From NCBI GenBank assembly GCA_948441955.1, contig CAOJQZ010000008.1, positions 1 through 55,428 of the forward strand: 55,428 nucleotides of DNA, read 5' to 3'. This stretch comes from an uncultured Lachnospiraceae bacterium (GTDB lineage: Bacteria; Bacillota; Clostridia; Lachnospirales; Lachnospiraceae). Positions 25,590 to 34,674 of this stretch are shown piece after piece. A program made the translations under genes and the position numbers. Position 1 is the first letter of the stretch, and every line of letters starts with the position of its first letter. Under the pieces are notes generated by a model, which was not told the origin of the DNA, did not search any database, and saw only the letters and a list, made by a program, of their open reading frames with translations.

Positions 25590-26666
25590 ATGAGAAAAAA
25601 GAGAGTAGTTGTGGGAATGTCAGGGGGAGTGGACTCTTCCGTAACGGCATGGCTTTTAAAGGAACAGGGCTATGATGTGATTGGAGTCACTATGCAGATA
25701 TGGCAGGATGATATACGTGAGATTCAGGAGGAGGAAGGAGGCTGCTGCGGCTTAGATGCAGCGGAAGATGCAAGAAGGGCAGCAGAGGAGATCGGAATCC
25801 CCCATTATGTTATGAACTTTAAGCAGGAGTTTAAAACAAATGTTATTGATTATTTTATGCGGGAATATTTAAACGGCCGGACTCCGAATCCCTGCATTGC
25901 CTGTAACCGTTATGTAAAATGGGAAGGGCTTTTAAAAAGAAGTATGGAAATCGGAGCGGATTATATTGCAACCGGGCATTATGCATCTGTGGAGAGGCTT
26001 GATAACGGTCGTTATTCTCTCCATACGGCGGCCTCGGCGAAAAAGGACCAGACCTATGCTTTATATAACCTTACCCAGCAGCAGCTTAAAAGGACGCTTA
26101 TGCCCCTTGGAAAATATACAAAGGAGGAAGTAAGGGGCATGGCGGAGAAGCTGGGGCTTCTGGTAGCAGATAAACCGGACAGTCAGGATATCTGCTTTGT
26201 TCCAGGCGGAGATTATACTGCTTATATTGAAAAACAAGAGCCGGGAAAGGCATATCCGGGAAATTTTGTTCTGACAGACGGCACTGTGGCAGGACGTCAT
26301 AAGGGAGTCATACATTATACAGTAGGTCAGAGAAAAGGACTGGGGCTTTCTATGGGGTATCCGGTATTTGTCCTTGAAATTCGTCCTGAGACAAACGAGG
26401 TGGTAATTGGGAATGAAGAGGAAGCAAAATTAAACTGCGTGCGGGCGGAAGGCCTCCGCTTTATGTCTGTGACGGATTTGGAAGGAAAAAAAAGAGTGTG
26501 GGCAAAAATCCGGTATAATCATAAAGGCGGATGGTGCGTGGCTGAAAAAACGCCGGATGGAGGGCTTTTGTGCACCTTTGAGGAGCCGGTGAAGGGAGCT
26601 GCGCCCGGACAGGCCCTTGTGTTATATGACGACGGCTTTGTTCTGGGCGGAGGGACAATTATATGA
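25590..26666 (+). CDS. mnmA: tRNA-specific 2-thiouridylase
   Basis: A 358-aa enzyme that thiolates U34 of tRNA-Lys, -Glu and -Gln. The ATP-binding P-loop is 'GMSGGVDSSVTAWLL'. The catalytic cysteines are in 'NPCIACNRYVKW' and 'DSQDICFVPGGDY'. The beta-barrel C-terminal domain runs to the end. Length is normal. Its place behind nifS-iscU couples the persulfide source to tRNA modification. Its last four bases overlap the start of the next gene (ATGA). Confidence 0.97.
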   Translation: MRKKRVVVGMSGGVDSSVTAWLLKEQGYDVIGVTMQIWQDDIREIQEEEGGCCGLDAAEDARRAAEEIGIPHYVMNFKQEFKTNVIDYFMREYLNGRTPNPCIACNRYVKWEGLLKRSMEIGADYIATGHYASVERLDNGRYSLHTAASAKKDQTYALYNLTQQQLKRTLMPLGKYTKEEVRGMAEKLGLLVADKPDSQDICFVPGGDYTAYIEKQEPGKAYPGNFVLTDGTVAGRHKGVIHYTVGQRKGLGLSMGYPVFVLEIRPETNEVVIGNEEEAKLNCVRAEGLRFMSVTDLEGKKRVWAKIRYNHKGGWCVAEKTPDGGLLCTFEEPVKGAAPGQALVLYDDGFVLGGGTII

Positions 26667-27466
26667 GAGCAGACGTACATATGCATTCAGCATTTTCCAG
26701 CGATTCGGATTCGCACCCGGAGGAAATGATTCTTGGAGCCATTGAGAAAGGCCTTGAAATGCTATGCTTTACAGACCATTATGATAAAGATAATATGGAC
26801 TGGGGGCCGGAGGATATTTTTGGACCGGAAGAGTACTTCCGTGTACTTATACCGCTCCGGGAAAAATATAAGAACCAGATAGATGTGAGAATTGGCGTGG
26901 AGACAGGGCTGCAGCCATATCTGGCTTCCTACTATGCAGAATTTGTGAAAAAATATCCCTTTGACTTTGTTATCGGTTCTGTCCATTCTATCAAGAAAAG
27001 GGATATTGCATTCGGTACGCTTTTTAAAAAATATACGGATGAAGAAATATACCGGATGACTTTCGAGGAGACGCTGGAGGATATAAAGCTTGATACATCC
27101 TTTGACGTACTGGGGCATCTGGACTATGTGGTTCGATATGGAAGAGAAAAAGAGACGCATTATTTATATGGAAAATATGCAGATCTGATTGACGAAATAC
27201 TTCGTGAGCTGATCAGAAAGGGAAAAGGATTAGAGCTTAACATGGCAGGAATAAAGTACGGCCTTCCTTTTGCCCATCCGCATCCTGACGTACTGAAGCG
27301 TTATAAGGAGCTGGGGGGAGAAATCATTACTGTAGGCGCCGACGGACATAAACCGGAGCATATTGCGTATGATTTTTATAAGGTGTCAGACATTTTGAAG
27401 GAAGCTGGTTTTTCCTATTATGCAGAATTCCGAGAAAGGCGGCCGTTTTTTAAGCGGCTTGCATAA
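26663..27466 (+). CDS. PHP-family histidinol-phosphatase-like hydrolase
   Basis: A 267-aa PHP-domain phosphoesterase of the HisK/HisJ type. Metal motifs are 'DVHMHSAFSSDSD', 'FTDHYD', 'GVETGLQ', 'SVHSIK', 'GHLDYV' and 'GADGHKPE'. In histidine biosynthesis this family dephosphorylates histidinol phosphate, but no his genes are nearby, so another phosphate ester is possible. It overlaps mnmA by 4 bases and is translationally coupled to it. Confidence 0.85.
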   Translation: MRADVHMHSAFSSDSDSHPEEMILGAIEKGLEMLCFTDHYDKDNMDWGPEDIFGPEEYFRVLIPLREKYKNQIDVRIGVETGLQPYLASYYAEFVKKYPFDFVIGSVHSIKKRDIAFGTLFKKYTDEEIYRMTFEETLEDIKLDTSFDVLGHLDYVVRYGREKETHYLYGKYADLIDEILRELIRKGKGLELNMAGIKYGLPFAHPHPDVLKRYKELGGEIITVGADGHKPEHIAYDFYKVSDILKEAGFSYYAEFRERRPFFKRLA

Positions 27467-27502
27467 AATTCTTTGTATCTTACATAAAAATGGAAAAGGC
27501 AC

Positions 27503-27531
27503 TTGAATTTTTGTATGAGATTTAGTACAAT
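27503..27531 (+). promoter_or_regulatory. Predicted promoter of gap
   Basis: TTGAAT (27503-27508), 17-base spacer, TACAAT (27526-27531). It leaves a leader of about 90 bases before the gap ATG, in which I see no clear riboswitch. Confidence 0.7.
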
Positions 27532-27626
27532 AACACTTGGTTGATGATTCTTTAACAAAGTTAGAGAATTCACAATATAACGACTGCACGGCCAGTTAAT
27601 AAAGAAAACTTTAGGAGGAATTAATC

Positions 27627-28640
27627 ATGGCAGTAAAAGTAGCGATTAATGGATTCGGACGTATCGGACGTCTTGCGTTCAGACAGATGTTTGGAGCAGA
27701 AGGATATGAGGTAGTTGCAATCAACGACTTAACATCTCCTAAGATGCTTGCCCACCTGTTAAAGTATGACTCATCTCAGGGCAGATATGCTTTATGCGAC
27801 AAGGTAGAGTCCACAGAGGATTCCATCATTGTTGACGGTAAAGAAATTAAGATTTATGCAAAAGCAAACGCAGAGGAGCTTCCATGGGGAGAGATCGGCG
27901 TAGACGTTGTTCTGGAGTGTACAGGCTTCTACACATCCAAAGAGAAAGCTTCCGCACATGTTAAGGCAGGTGCAAGAAAAGTTGTTATCTCCGCACCGGC
28001 AGGAAATGACCTTCCGACTATCGTTTACAATGTAAATCATGACAAGCTTACAGCAGAGGATACGGTTATTTCCGCAGCTTCCTGTACGACAAACTGTCTG
28101 GCGCCTATGGCGAAGGCTCTTAACGACCTTGCAGCAATTAAGTCTGGTATTATGTGTACAATCCATGCTTACACAGGAGACCAGATGACACTTGACGGAC
28201 CGCAGAGAAAGGGTGATTTAAGAAGATCCCGTGCAGCGGCAGTTAATATCGTACCCAACAGCACAGGCGCAGCAAAGGCAATCGGCCTTGTTATTCCAGA
28301 GCTTAACGGAAAATTAATCGGAGCTGCTCAGAGAATTCCGACACCAACCGGTTCTACAACTATTTTAACAGCAGTTGTGGAAGGCGAGGTAACCGTTGAT
28401 CAGATTAATGCTGCTATGAAGGCTGCTTCTAACGAGTCCTTTGGATATAATACAGATGAGATCGTATCCAGCGATATCGTAGGTATGAGATATGGCTCAC
28501 TCTTTGATGCAACACAGACAATGGCGCTTCCGGTTGGCGACGGCACAACAGAGGTTCAGGTTGTATCCTGGTATGACAATGAGAATTCTTACACAAGCCA
28601 GATGGTAAGAACAATTAAGTATTTCTCAGAGCTTGGCTAG
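27627..28640 (+). CDS. gap: Glyceraldehyde-3-phosphate dehydrogenase
   Basis: A 337-aa type I GAPDH that oxidises glyceraldehyde-3-phosphate to 1,3-bisphosphoglycerate with NAD+. Rossmann motif 'INGFGRIGRLAFR', NAD-selecting aspartate in 'VAINDL', catalytic cysteine in 'SAASCTTNCLAP' and 'SWYDNENSYTSQMV' near the end. The ribosome site TAGGAGGAATT is near-perfect and codon use is strongly biased, as expected for high expression. It starts the glycolytic run gap-pgk-tpiA. Confidence 0.99.
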   Translation: MAVKVAINGFGRIGRLAFRQMFGAEGYEVVAINDLTSPKMLAHLLKYDSSQGRYALCDKVESTEDSIIVDGKEIKIYAKANAEELPWGEIGVDVVLECTGFYTSKEKASAHVKAGARKVVISAPAGNDLPTIVYNVNHDKLTAEDTVISAASCTTNCLAPMAKALNDLAAIKSGIMCTIHAYTGDQMTLDGPQRKGDLRRSRAAAVNIVPNSTGAAKAIGLVIPELNGKLIGAAQRIPTPTGSTTILTAVVEGEVTVDQINAAMKAASNESFGYNTDEIVSSDIVGMRYGSLFDATQTMALPVGDGTTEVQVVSWYDNENSYTSQMVRTIKYFSELG

Positions 28641-28664
28641 GCAATTTGTAATTGACTCACATCG

Positions 28665-28694
28665 GGTCCGGTCTTTTTGGACCGGACCTTTTTT
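28665..28694 (+). terminator. Intrinsic terminator after gap
   Basis: GGTCCGGTC pairs with GACCGGACC around a 6-base loop, followed by six Ts. It lies between gap and pgk and may give gap more transcript than pgk by partial read-through. Confidence 0.9.
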
Positions 28695-28720
28695 AGAAAT
28701 ATTTAAAAGGAGACATTTTT

Positions 28721-29914
28721 ATGCTTAATAAAAAATCAGTAGATGATATTCATGTAAAGGGACAAAAGGTTCTTTTAAGATGTGATTTTAATGTTCCGCT
28801 TATTGACGGAAAGATTACAGACGAGAATCGTCTTGTCGCAGCGCTTCCCACAATTAAGAAGCTTATCGCCGACGGCGGAAGGGTAATCCTCTGCTCCCAT
28901 CTTGGAAAGCCGAAGGGAGAACCGAAGCCGGAGCTGTCTCTTGCCCCGGTAGCGGTGCGTCTGTCTGAATTACTCGGACAGGAAGTAAAGTTTGCAGCAG
29001 ACCCGGAAGTCGTAGGGGCTAATGCGAAGGCGGCTGTAGAGGCTATGAAGGACGGCGAGGTGGTTCTTCTTGAGAATACCCGTTACAGAATTGAGGAGAC
29101 GAAGAACGGCGAGGCATTCAGCAGGGATCTGGCGTCTCTGTGCGACGTGTTTGTAAATGATGCTTTTGGAACGGCTCACCGTGCACACTGCTCCAATGTA
29201 GGCGTTACTCAATTTGTTGACACAGCGGCAGTCGGGTACTTAATGCAGAAGGAGATAGATTTTCTTGGAAATGCAGTAAATAATCCGGAGAGACCGTTTG
29301 TTGCAATCCTTGGAGGCGCAAAGGTTTCCAGCAAGATTTCAGTTATCGAGAACCTTCTTGACAAAGTAAATACGCTGATTATCGGCGGCGGCATGTCCTA
29401 TACCTTCAGCAAGGCACAGGGCGGAAGCGTTGGGGATTCGCTTCTTGAGGCTGATTACTGTGATTATGCGCTGAATATGCTTAAAAAGGCAGAGGAGAAG
29501 GGAGTAAAATTACTTCTTCCTGTAGACACGGTAATTGCAGATGATTTTTCAAATGGAGCAAACTCCAGGGTAGTACCTGCAGGAGAGATTCCGGCAGGAT
29601 GGCAGGGACTGGATATCGGACCTGAGACAGAAAAGATTTTCTGCGATGCCGTAAAGGATGCAAAGACTGTTGTATGGAACGGACCTATGGGCTGCTTTGA
29701 GATGCCGAAGTTTGCACACGGTACAGAGGCAGTTGCAAAGGCGCTTGCTGACACAGAGGCAGTGACGATTATCGGCGGCGGTGATTCCGCAGCAGCAGTA
29801 AACCAGCTGGGATACGGCGATAAGATGACGCACATATCTACAGGCGGCGGCGCGTCTTTAGAGTTCCTGGAAGGAAAAGAATTGCCGGGAGTTGCGGCAG
29901 CGAATGATAAGTAA
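28721..29914 (+). CDS. pgk: Phosphoglycerate kinase
   Basis: A 397-aa enzyme making ATP from 1,3-bisphosphoglycerate. The N-domain has 'LLRCDFNVPL' and 'RVILCSHLGKPKG'; the nucleotide domain has 'VAILGGAKVSSKI' and 'TIIGGGDSAAAV', and the C-terminal hinge 'HISTGGGASLEFLEGK' is intact. AAAGGAG precedes the ATG. No own strong promoter is obvious in the short gap after the gap terminator, so expression probably depends on read-through. Confidence 0.99.
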   Translation: MLNKKSVDDIHVKGQKVLLRCDFNVPLIDGKITDENRLVAALPTIKKLIADGGRVILCSHLGKPKGEPKPELSLAPVAVRLSELLGQEVKFAADPEVVGANAKAAVEAMKDGEVVLLENTRYRIEETKNGEAFSRDLASLCDVFVNDAFGTAHRAHCSNVGVTQFVDTAAVGYLMQKEIDFLGNAVNNPERPFVAILGGAKVSSKISVIENLLDKVNTLIIGGGMSYTFSKAQGGSVGDSLLEADYCDYALNMLKKAEEKGVKLLLPVDTVIADDFSNGANSRVVPAGEIPAGWQGLDIGPETEKIFCDAVKDAKTVVWNGPMGCFEMPKFAHGTEAVAKALADTEAVTIIGGGDSAAAVNQLGYGDKMTHISTGGGASLEFLEGKELPGVAAANDK

Positions 29915-30012
29915 AAAGCTTGGCGAAGTTTTTACAAGTCTAGCGTTTACTTAGTAAGATGAACATTCCCCCCTTATTGAAAATATTATGCAAATTTTGA
30001 AGGAGACAAAAA

Positions 30013-30762
30013 ATGGCAAGAAGAAAAATTGTAGCAGGCAACTGGAAGATGAACAAGACTCCAAGTGAGGCAGTTGCTTTAGTTAATGAATTAAAACCAT
30101 TAGTAGCAAGTGAGGATGTGGACGTAGTATTCTGCGTACCTGCGATTGATATTATTCCGGTTGTGGAAGCATGCAAGGGTTCCAATATCCAGGTCGGCGC
30201 TGAAAATATGTATTTTGAGGAGAGCGGTGCGTATACAGGAGAGATATCTCCTGCAATGCTTACGGATGCCGGTGTAAAATATGTTGTTCTCGGTCATTCT
30301 GAGAGAAGAGAGTATTTTGCAGAGACAAATGAGACAGTAAATAAAAAGGTATTAAAAGCGTTCGAACATGGCCTTACACCGATTATGTGCTGCGGCGAGA
30401 CTCTTGAGCAGAGAGAGCAGGGGGTTACCATGGATTTCATCCGCCAGCAGGTGAAGGTTGGTTTCCAGAATGTGACTGCTGATCAGGCCAAAGAGGCAGT
30501 GATTGCTTATGAGCCTATCTGGGCCATCGGAACAGGCAGGACAGCTACCACAGAGCAGGCAGAGGAGGTCTGCGCAGGCATCCGTGCATGTATCGCTGAG
30601 ATTTATGATGACGCGACGGCAGCCAAGATCCGTATCCAGTACGGAGGATCTGTAAATGCAGGAAATGCGGCAGAGCTGTTTGCACAGGCTGACATTGACG
30701 GCGGGCTTGTAGGAGGCGCTTCTCTTAAGGCAGATTTTGGAAAGATTGTGAATTATAAATAG
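30013..30762 (+). CDS. tpiA: Triosephosphate isomerase
   Basis: A 249-aa TIM barrel that interconverts dihydroxyacetone phosphate and glyceraldehyde-3-phosphate. Visible are 'VAGNWKMNKT', catalytic histidine in 'VLGHSERREYF', catalytic glutamate in 'IAYEPIWAIGTG' and the phosphate loop 'YGGSVNAGNA' and 'GGLVGGASL'. A GGAG site precedes the ATG. The gene follows pgk after 98 bases. Confidence 0.99.
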   Translation: MARRKIVAGNWKMNKTPSEAVALVNELKPLVASEDVDVVFCVPAIDIIPVVEACKGSNIQVGAENMYFEESGAYTGEISPAMLTDAGVKYVVLGHSERREYFAETNETVNKKVLKAFEHGLTPIMCCGETLEQREQGVTMDFIRQQVKVGFQNVTADQAKEAVIAYEPIWAIGTGRTATTEQAEEVCAGIRACIAEIYDDATAAKIRIQYGGSVNAGNAAELFAQADIDGGLVGGASLKADFGKIVNYK

Positions 30763-30776
30763 CAGCGGGATGTTAT

Positions 30777-30822
30777 GGGGCACAAAATCAGCTGTTTTGG
30801 CGATTTTGCGTCCCTCCTTTTG
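30777..30822 (+). terminator. Terminator after tpiA
   Basis: GGGGCACAAAATC pairs with GATTTTGCGTCCC (one wobble, one A-C mismatch) around a 12-base loop, followed by TCCTTTTG. It ends the gap-pgk-tpiA unit. Confidence 0.7.
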
Positions 30823-30865
30823 TCATATGCTTAAAAAGCGTTTGTATTCATACCACGAAATTAGG

Positions 30866-30894
30866 TTTACACTTTTTAAATGTTATGTTACAAT
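30866..30894 (+). promoter_or_regulatory. Predicted promoter in the tpiA-downstream gap
   Basis: TTTACA (30866-30871), 17-base spacer, TACAAT (30889-30894). It points into the short broken ORF at 30912 and onward to the REC-GGDEF gene. Confidence 0.65.
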
Positions 30895-30911
30895 TTATAT
30901 TACTTTAAGGG

Positions 30912-31106
30912 ATGGCAGATATGACAGGGCATGAGAGAAGACTGAAATAACAGATAACAAATAAACTGAATCAGGCTGTTCCGGAAGCTGATAAAAATCT
31001 GGCTTATGAAGTGAAAGTGAATTATCTTGTCGGAAAAGTAAATATTCTTGAGCAGGATATAGCGGAACTTAAAGTTAAGACAGGAGTTATTCTGGAAATG
31101 AAGTAA
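30912..31106 (+). pseudogene. Short reading frame with one internal stop, unrecognised
   Basis: The 450-base stretch 30763-31212 contains no intact gene. From the ATG at 30912, preceded by TTAAGGG, a frame of 65 codons is open except for one TAA at 30948-30950. After it the frame reads like real protein ('NLAYEVKVNYLVGKVNILEQ', helical and charged). A near-consensus promoter precedes it. Either it is a decayed small gene, or a 12-codon leader followed by non-coding RNA. The rest of the gap (31107-31212) holds only an AT-rich stretch and the ribosome site AAGGAG of the next gene. I recognise no family. Confidence 0.4.
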
Positions 31107-31212
31107 ATGGTAATGCCGGAAAATGTGAAAATGCATAAGAGCCGATATCTGTGAATTGCTGTTTGAGATAGAGGCTTTTATATTTTTGCTTTGCTTTTAA
31201 GGAGTTTTAGAA

Positions 31213-32130
31213 ATGCAGAAAGTACTAATTATTGATGAAAATCAGGAAGAGACAGAGCTGCTTAGAGCTGTTTTAGATGAATATGACATTACAGTTGTAT
31301 GTACTGCGAAGGAGGGAGCTGCTTGTGCAGGAACAGGGAAATATTCGCTGATTTTTCTTGATGCAGCTCTGTCTGATATGGAGGAGTTTGGGATGCTCAA
31401 AGAGCTTCAGAGAAAAATTATGCCATGGCATATCCCAGTACTCCTGCTTATGGATGAACCAGATGCGAAAAAGGAAGAGAAAGGACTTTCCCTGGGGGCG
31501 GCAGATTACATTGTAAGACCGGTTTATCCTCTGGTTGTAAAAGCAAGAGCACAAACACATATAAGTCTATATCAGTACAGAAAAAAAGAAGAGGAGCAGT
31601 CTGCGCTGATTGATTCGCTGACCGGTGTGGCCAGTAAGCAGAGATATGAGCTTAACAGTATTCTGAAGTGGCAGGAAGCTGTGCGTCTGGGCGTTCCAAT
31701 CTCCATTTGTATGATTGATGTTGATAAGTTCAGGGCATATAATGAACGTTATGGTTATCCGTCAGGAGATAAGGCTCTTATTTCCATAGCGGAGGCGGCT
31801 TCCTCTTACCTGAAGAGAAGCACAGATTTGTTTGCGCGTTATGAAGGAGACAGGTTTGCAGCAGTTATCTTGGGCGGAGAAGAAAATGCTGTTTTTGAGC
31901 ATTTGAAAAAGATCTGTCAAGTAATAGAAAAGCTTCATATTCCCCATTGGGTTTCTGCCTCCAGATGGATTACAGTAAGTGTAGGCGGTGTTACGGTAAT
32001 TCCACAGAAGGGCGATTCTTATGACACGTATTTTGAAATAGCTGAAAAGATGCTGTCTGACGCTAAAAAGTCAGGAGGAGCACAGGTAATGTGGATGAAT
32101 GAGAGAATGGAGCAGCTTAGAGGGAAATAA
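31213..32130 (+). CDS. Receiver-GGDEF response regulator with degenerate active site
   Basis: A 305-aa protein with a receiver domain (about 1-120) and a GGDEF domain (about 130-295). The phosphoacceptor is D50 ('LIFLDAALSD'); the usual receiver lysine is arginine in 'DYIVRPVYP'. The GGDEF signature reads EGDRF at 211-215, keeping the metal-binding acid but losing the following glutamate and the first glycine. The first metal aspartate is kept ('CMIDVDKFRAYN'). Diguanylate cyclase activity is therefore doubtful; a role in binding GTP or c-di-GMP, or in protein contact, is possible. There is no cognate kinase next to it. Confidence 0.88.
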   Translation: MQKVLIIDENQEETELLRAVLDEYDITVVCTAKEGAACAGTGKYSLIFLDAALSDMEEFGMLKELQRKIMPWHIPVLLLMDEPDAKKEEKGLSLGAADYIVRPVYPLVVKARAQTHISLYQYRKKEEEQSALIDSLTGVASKQRYELNSILKWQEAVRLGVPISICMIDVDKFRAYNERYGYPSGDKALISIAEAASSYLKRSTDLFARYEGDRFAAVILGGEENAVFEHLKKICQVIEKLHIPHWVSASRWITVSVGGVTVIPQKGDSYDTYFEIAEKMLSDAKKSGGAQVMWMNERMEQLRGK

Positions 32131-32154
32131 CAGTTAAAGAAAAGGACAGTACCT

Positions 32155-32991
32155 ATGATTTATAAAGAAATACCACTTAAGGCGTCAGGCTCCGCGGAGT
32201 ATGCAAAGCTGCAGGCTTATATTCAGGATACGCCGCAGGACGGGAGCCTTAAAATAAAGAAGAGGCCGTTGATCTTAATCTGTCCTGGGGGAGGATACGA
32301 ACGCACCAGCTACCGTGAAGGCGAGCCTCTGGCCCTGCATTTTTTAAGCAAGGGCTATCATGCGGCAGTGCTTCGTTATTCAACTATGACCAGCCGTTTT
32401 CCTGTACAGGTTCTTGAGCTGGGACAGGCAGTAAAGAAGCTGGGCGGATATGCAGAAGAATGGAAGATTGATATGGAAAGGCTTGTAGTGCAGGGATCCT
32501 CGGCGGGAGGACATCTGGCGGCAAGCTACGGCGCTTTTTGGAACCGGAATTTCATTACGTCAGCCCTTGGAGTAGGGGCGGAGGAATTAAAGCCGGCAGG
32601 AGTTATGCTGAGTTATCCGGTCATTACTACAGACATAAAATATATGCACAAGGGAAGTTTTGAAAAGCTTTTGGGGAATGGAGTTTCCGGGAATATGAAT
32701 GAGGTATCCGTTGAAAAGCAGGTGACGGAGACGATGCCGCCCTGTTTCCTGTGGCACACGATGGAGGACGCTACGGTTCCAGTGGAGAATTCCATAATGA
32801 TGGCAATGGCGCTTCGAAGGGAAGGAGTTCCTTTTGAGCTCCATGTTTTTCCGGAAGGAGAGCATGGCTTAAGCCTTGCCAGTCCTGTTGTGGAACGGGA
32901 GAACGGACATGGGGTGCAGAAAGTATGTTCCCAGTGGATCATACTGGCAGATGCATGGCTTGAGAGATTATTTGAAGGAAAAAACAGGTGA
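32155..32991 (+). CDS. Alpha/beta-hydrolase esterase (acetyl-esterase-like)
   Basis: A 278-aa cytosolic hydrolase. The oxyanion-hole segment is 'LICPGGGYERTSYREGEP', the nucleophile elbow is 'VQGSSAGGHLAASYG', the acid is likely D in 'HTMEDATVPVENS' and the histidine is in 'FPEGEHGLSLAS'. This pattern is shared with Lachnospiraceae acetyl- and xylan-esterase-like proteins (BD-FAE type). The substrate is probably an acylated sugar. It lies 24 bases after the REC-GGDEF gene and 15 bases before gpmI, so all three may be cotranscribed. Confidence 0.88.
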   Translation: MIYKEIPLKASGSAEYAKLQAYIQDTPQDGSLKIKKRPLILICPGGGYERTSYREGEPLALHFLSKGYHAAVLRYSTMTSRFPVQVLELGQAVKKLGGYAEEWKIDMERLVVQGSSAGGHLAASYGAFWNRNFITSALGVGAEELKPAGVMLSYPVITTDIKYMHKGSFEKLLGNGVSGNMNEVSVEKQVTETMPPCFLWHTMEDATVPVENSIMMAMALRREGVPFELHVFPEGEHGLSLASPVVERENGHGVQKVCSQWIILADAWLERLFEGKNR

Positions 32992-33006
32992 AGGAGTGTT
33001 ATTTAA

Positions 33007-34545
33007 ATGAATAAAAAACCAACAGTGCTTATGATATTAGACGGTTATGGGCTGAATGACAAGACAGAAGGAAATGCAGTTAAAGAGGGAAAAACCCCGG
33101 TTATGGATCGATTGATGGCAGAATATCCGTTTGTGAAAGGAAATGCCAGCGGTCTGGCTGTAGGGCTTCCTGACGGACAGATGGGAAATTCAGAGGTAGG
33201 CCACTTAAATATGGGAGCAGGCCGCATTGTGTATCAGGATCTTACGAAAATAACCAAGGCGATTCAGGACGGTGATTTTTTTGAGAATCAGGCGCTTCTT
33301 GCAGCCTGTGAGAATGTGAGGAAAAATGACAGCGCGCTTCACATGTATGGTCTTGTATCGGATGGCGGTGTGCACAGCCATAATACCCATATCTATGGTC
33401 TTTTGGAGCTTGCAAAGCGTCAGGGAATCAAAAAAGTTTATGTACACTGTTTTCTGGACGGACGCGATACTCCTCCGGCTTCTGGCAAGGAGTATGTGGA
33501 AGAGCTGGAAGCTAAGATGCAGGAGATAGGCGTCGGACAGGTGGCAACAGTTATGGGACGTTATTATGCTATGGACCGGGATAACCGCTGGGAGCGTGTG
33601 GAGAAAGCCTATCGGGCAATGGTATACGGGGAAGGCGAGAATGCAGTGAACGGACCGGAAGGAATTCAGGCTTCCTATGATAAGGATACGACAGACGAGT
33701 TTGTATTACCTACTGTTGTTATGAAAGACGGAGCTCCGGTGGCAACGATTCAGGAACATGATTCTGTCATTTTCTTTAATTTCCGTCCGGACCGTGCAAG
33801 GGAGATTACGAGAGCCTTTTGTGACGATGAGTTTACAGGTTTTGACCGAGGCGATAGAGTAAAGACCACGTATGTCTGTTTTACAGAGTATGATGTAACT
33901 ATTGAAAATAAGCTTGTTGCATTTGTAAAGGAAGAAATTACGAATACATTTGGCGAATACCTTGCTGCCAATGGAAAGAAACAGGCCCGCATTGCCGAAA
34001 CAGAAAAATATGCTCATGTTACGTTTTTCTTTAATGGCGGCGTAGAGGAGCCTAATAATGGGGAGGACAGGATTCTTGTGAAATCGCCGAAGGTTGCGAC
34101 TTACGACCTGAAGCCGGAGATGAGCGCTTATGAGGTTTGTGACAGGCTGGTGGAAGCAATCCGATCCGAAAAATATGACGTTGTGATTATTAATTTTGCA
34201 AATCCGGATATGGTAGGACATACCGGAGTGGAAGCAGCGGCGATTAAGGCAATTGAGGCAGTGGATGCATGTGTGGGAAAAGCAGTAGAGGCCATAAAAG
34301 AGGTGGATGGCCAGATGTTTATCTGTGCGGATCATGGAAATGCAGAGCAGCTTATTGATGAAGAGACAGGCGAGCCATTTACAGCCCATACCACTAATCC
34401 GGTTCCGTTTATTCTTGTCAATGCGGATCCGGCGTACCGCTTAAGAGAAGACGGATGTCTGGCAGATATCGCGCCGACACTGATTGAGCTTATGGGTATG
34501 AAGCAGCCGGAGGAAATGAGCGGGAAATCATTATTAATAAAATAA
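33007..34545 (+). CDS. gpmI: 2,3-bisphosphoglycerate-independent phosphoglycerate mutase
   Basis: A 512-aa Mn2+-dependent enzyme of the alkaline-phosphatase superfamily that converts 3- to 2-phosphoglycerate. 'VLMILDGYGLND' carries the first metal aspartate; the phosphorylated serine is in 'GNSEVGHLNMGAG'; 'HCFLDGRDTPP', 'FNFRPDRAREI', 'NPDMVGHTG' and 'CADHGNAEQ' complete the site. Length is standard. It continues the glycolytic block from tpiA, interrupted by two unrelated genes, and ends at a good terminator. Confidence 0.99.
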   Translation: MNKKPTVLMILDGYGLNDKTEGNAVKEGKTPVMDRLMAEYPFVKGNASGLAVGLPDGQMGNSEVGHLNMGAGRIVYQDLTKITKAIQDGDFFENQALLAACENVRKNDSALHMYGLVSDGGVHSHNTHIYGLLELAKRQGIKKVYVHCFLDGRDTPPASGKEYVEELEAKMQEIGVGQVATVMGRYYAMDRDNRWERVEKAYRAMVYGEGENAVNGPEGIQASYDKDTTDEFVLPTVVMKDGAPVATIQEHDSVIFFNFRPDRAREITRAFCDDEFTGFDRGDRVKTTYVCFTEYDVTIENKLVAFVKEEITNTFGEYLAANGKKQARIAETEKYAHVTFFFNGGVEEPNNGEDRILVKSPKVATYDLKPEMSAYEVCDRLVEAIRSEKYDVVIINFANPDMVGHTGVEAAAIKAIEAVDACVGKAVEAIKEVDGQMFICADHGNAEQLIDEETGEPFTAHTTNPVPFILVNADPAYRLREDGCLADIAPTLIELMGMKQPEEMSGKSLLIK

Positions 34546-34557
34546 ATAGTGTGAAAA

Positions 34558-34597
34558 AAGACTTAAAATGGGGAATTTCCCTGTTTTGGTCTTTTTT
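34558..34597 (+). terminator. Intrinsic terminator of gpmI
   Basis: AAGAC..AAAATGGGG pairs with CCCTGTTTTGGTCTT (wobbles and one bulge) over a 5-base loop; six Ts follow at 34592-34597. Confidence 0.8.
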
Positions 34598-34674
34598 ATT
34601 CAATTGCTTGTTTTCTTTTGATATATTTTCATAACATTTTGTGCATGAGCGAAGCGAAAGGAATGAATATAAAT

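Noticed and set aside
27532..27626. Riboswitch in the gap leader
   Set aside because: The leader is under 100 bases and shows no stable conserved helices that I can recognise.
33706..34389. 227-codon antisense frame in gpmI
   Set aside because: A shadow of the strongly conserved gpmI frame; no family features and no ribosome site.
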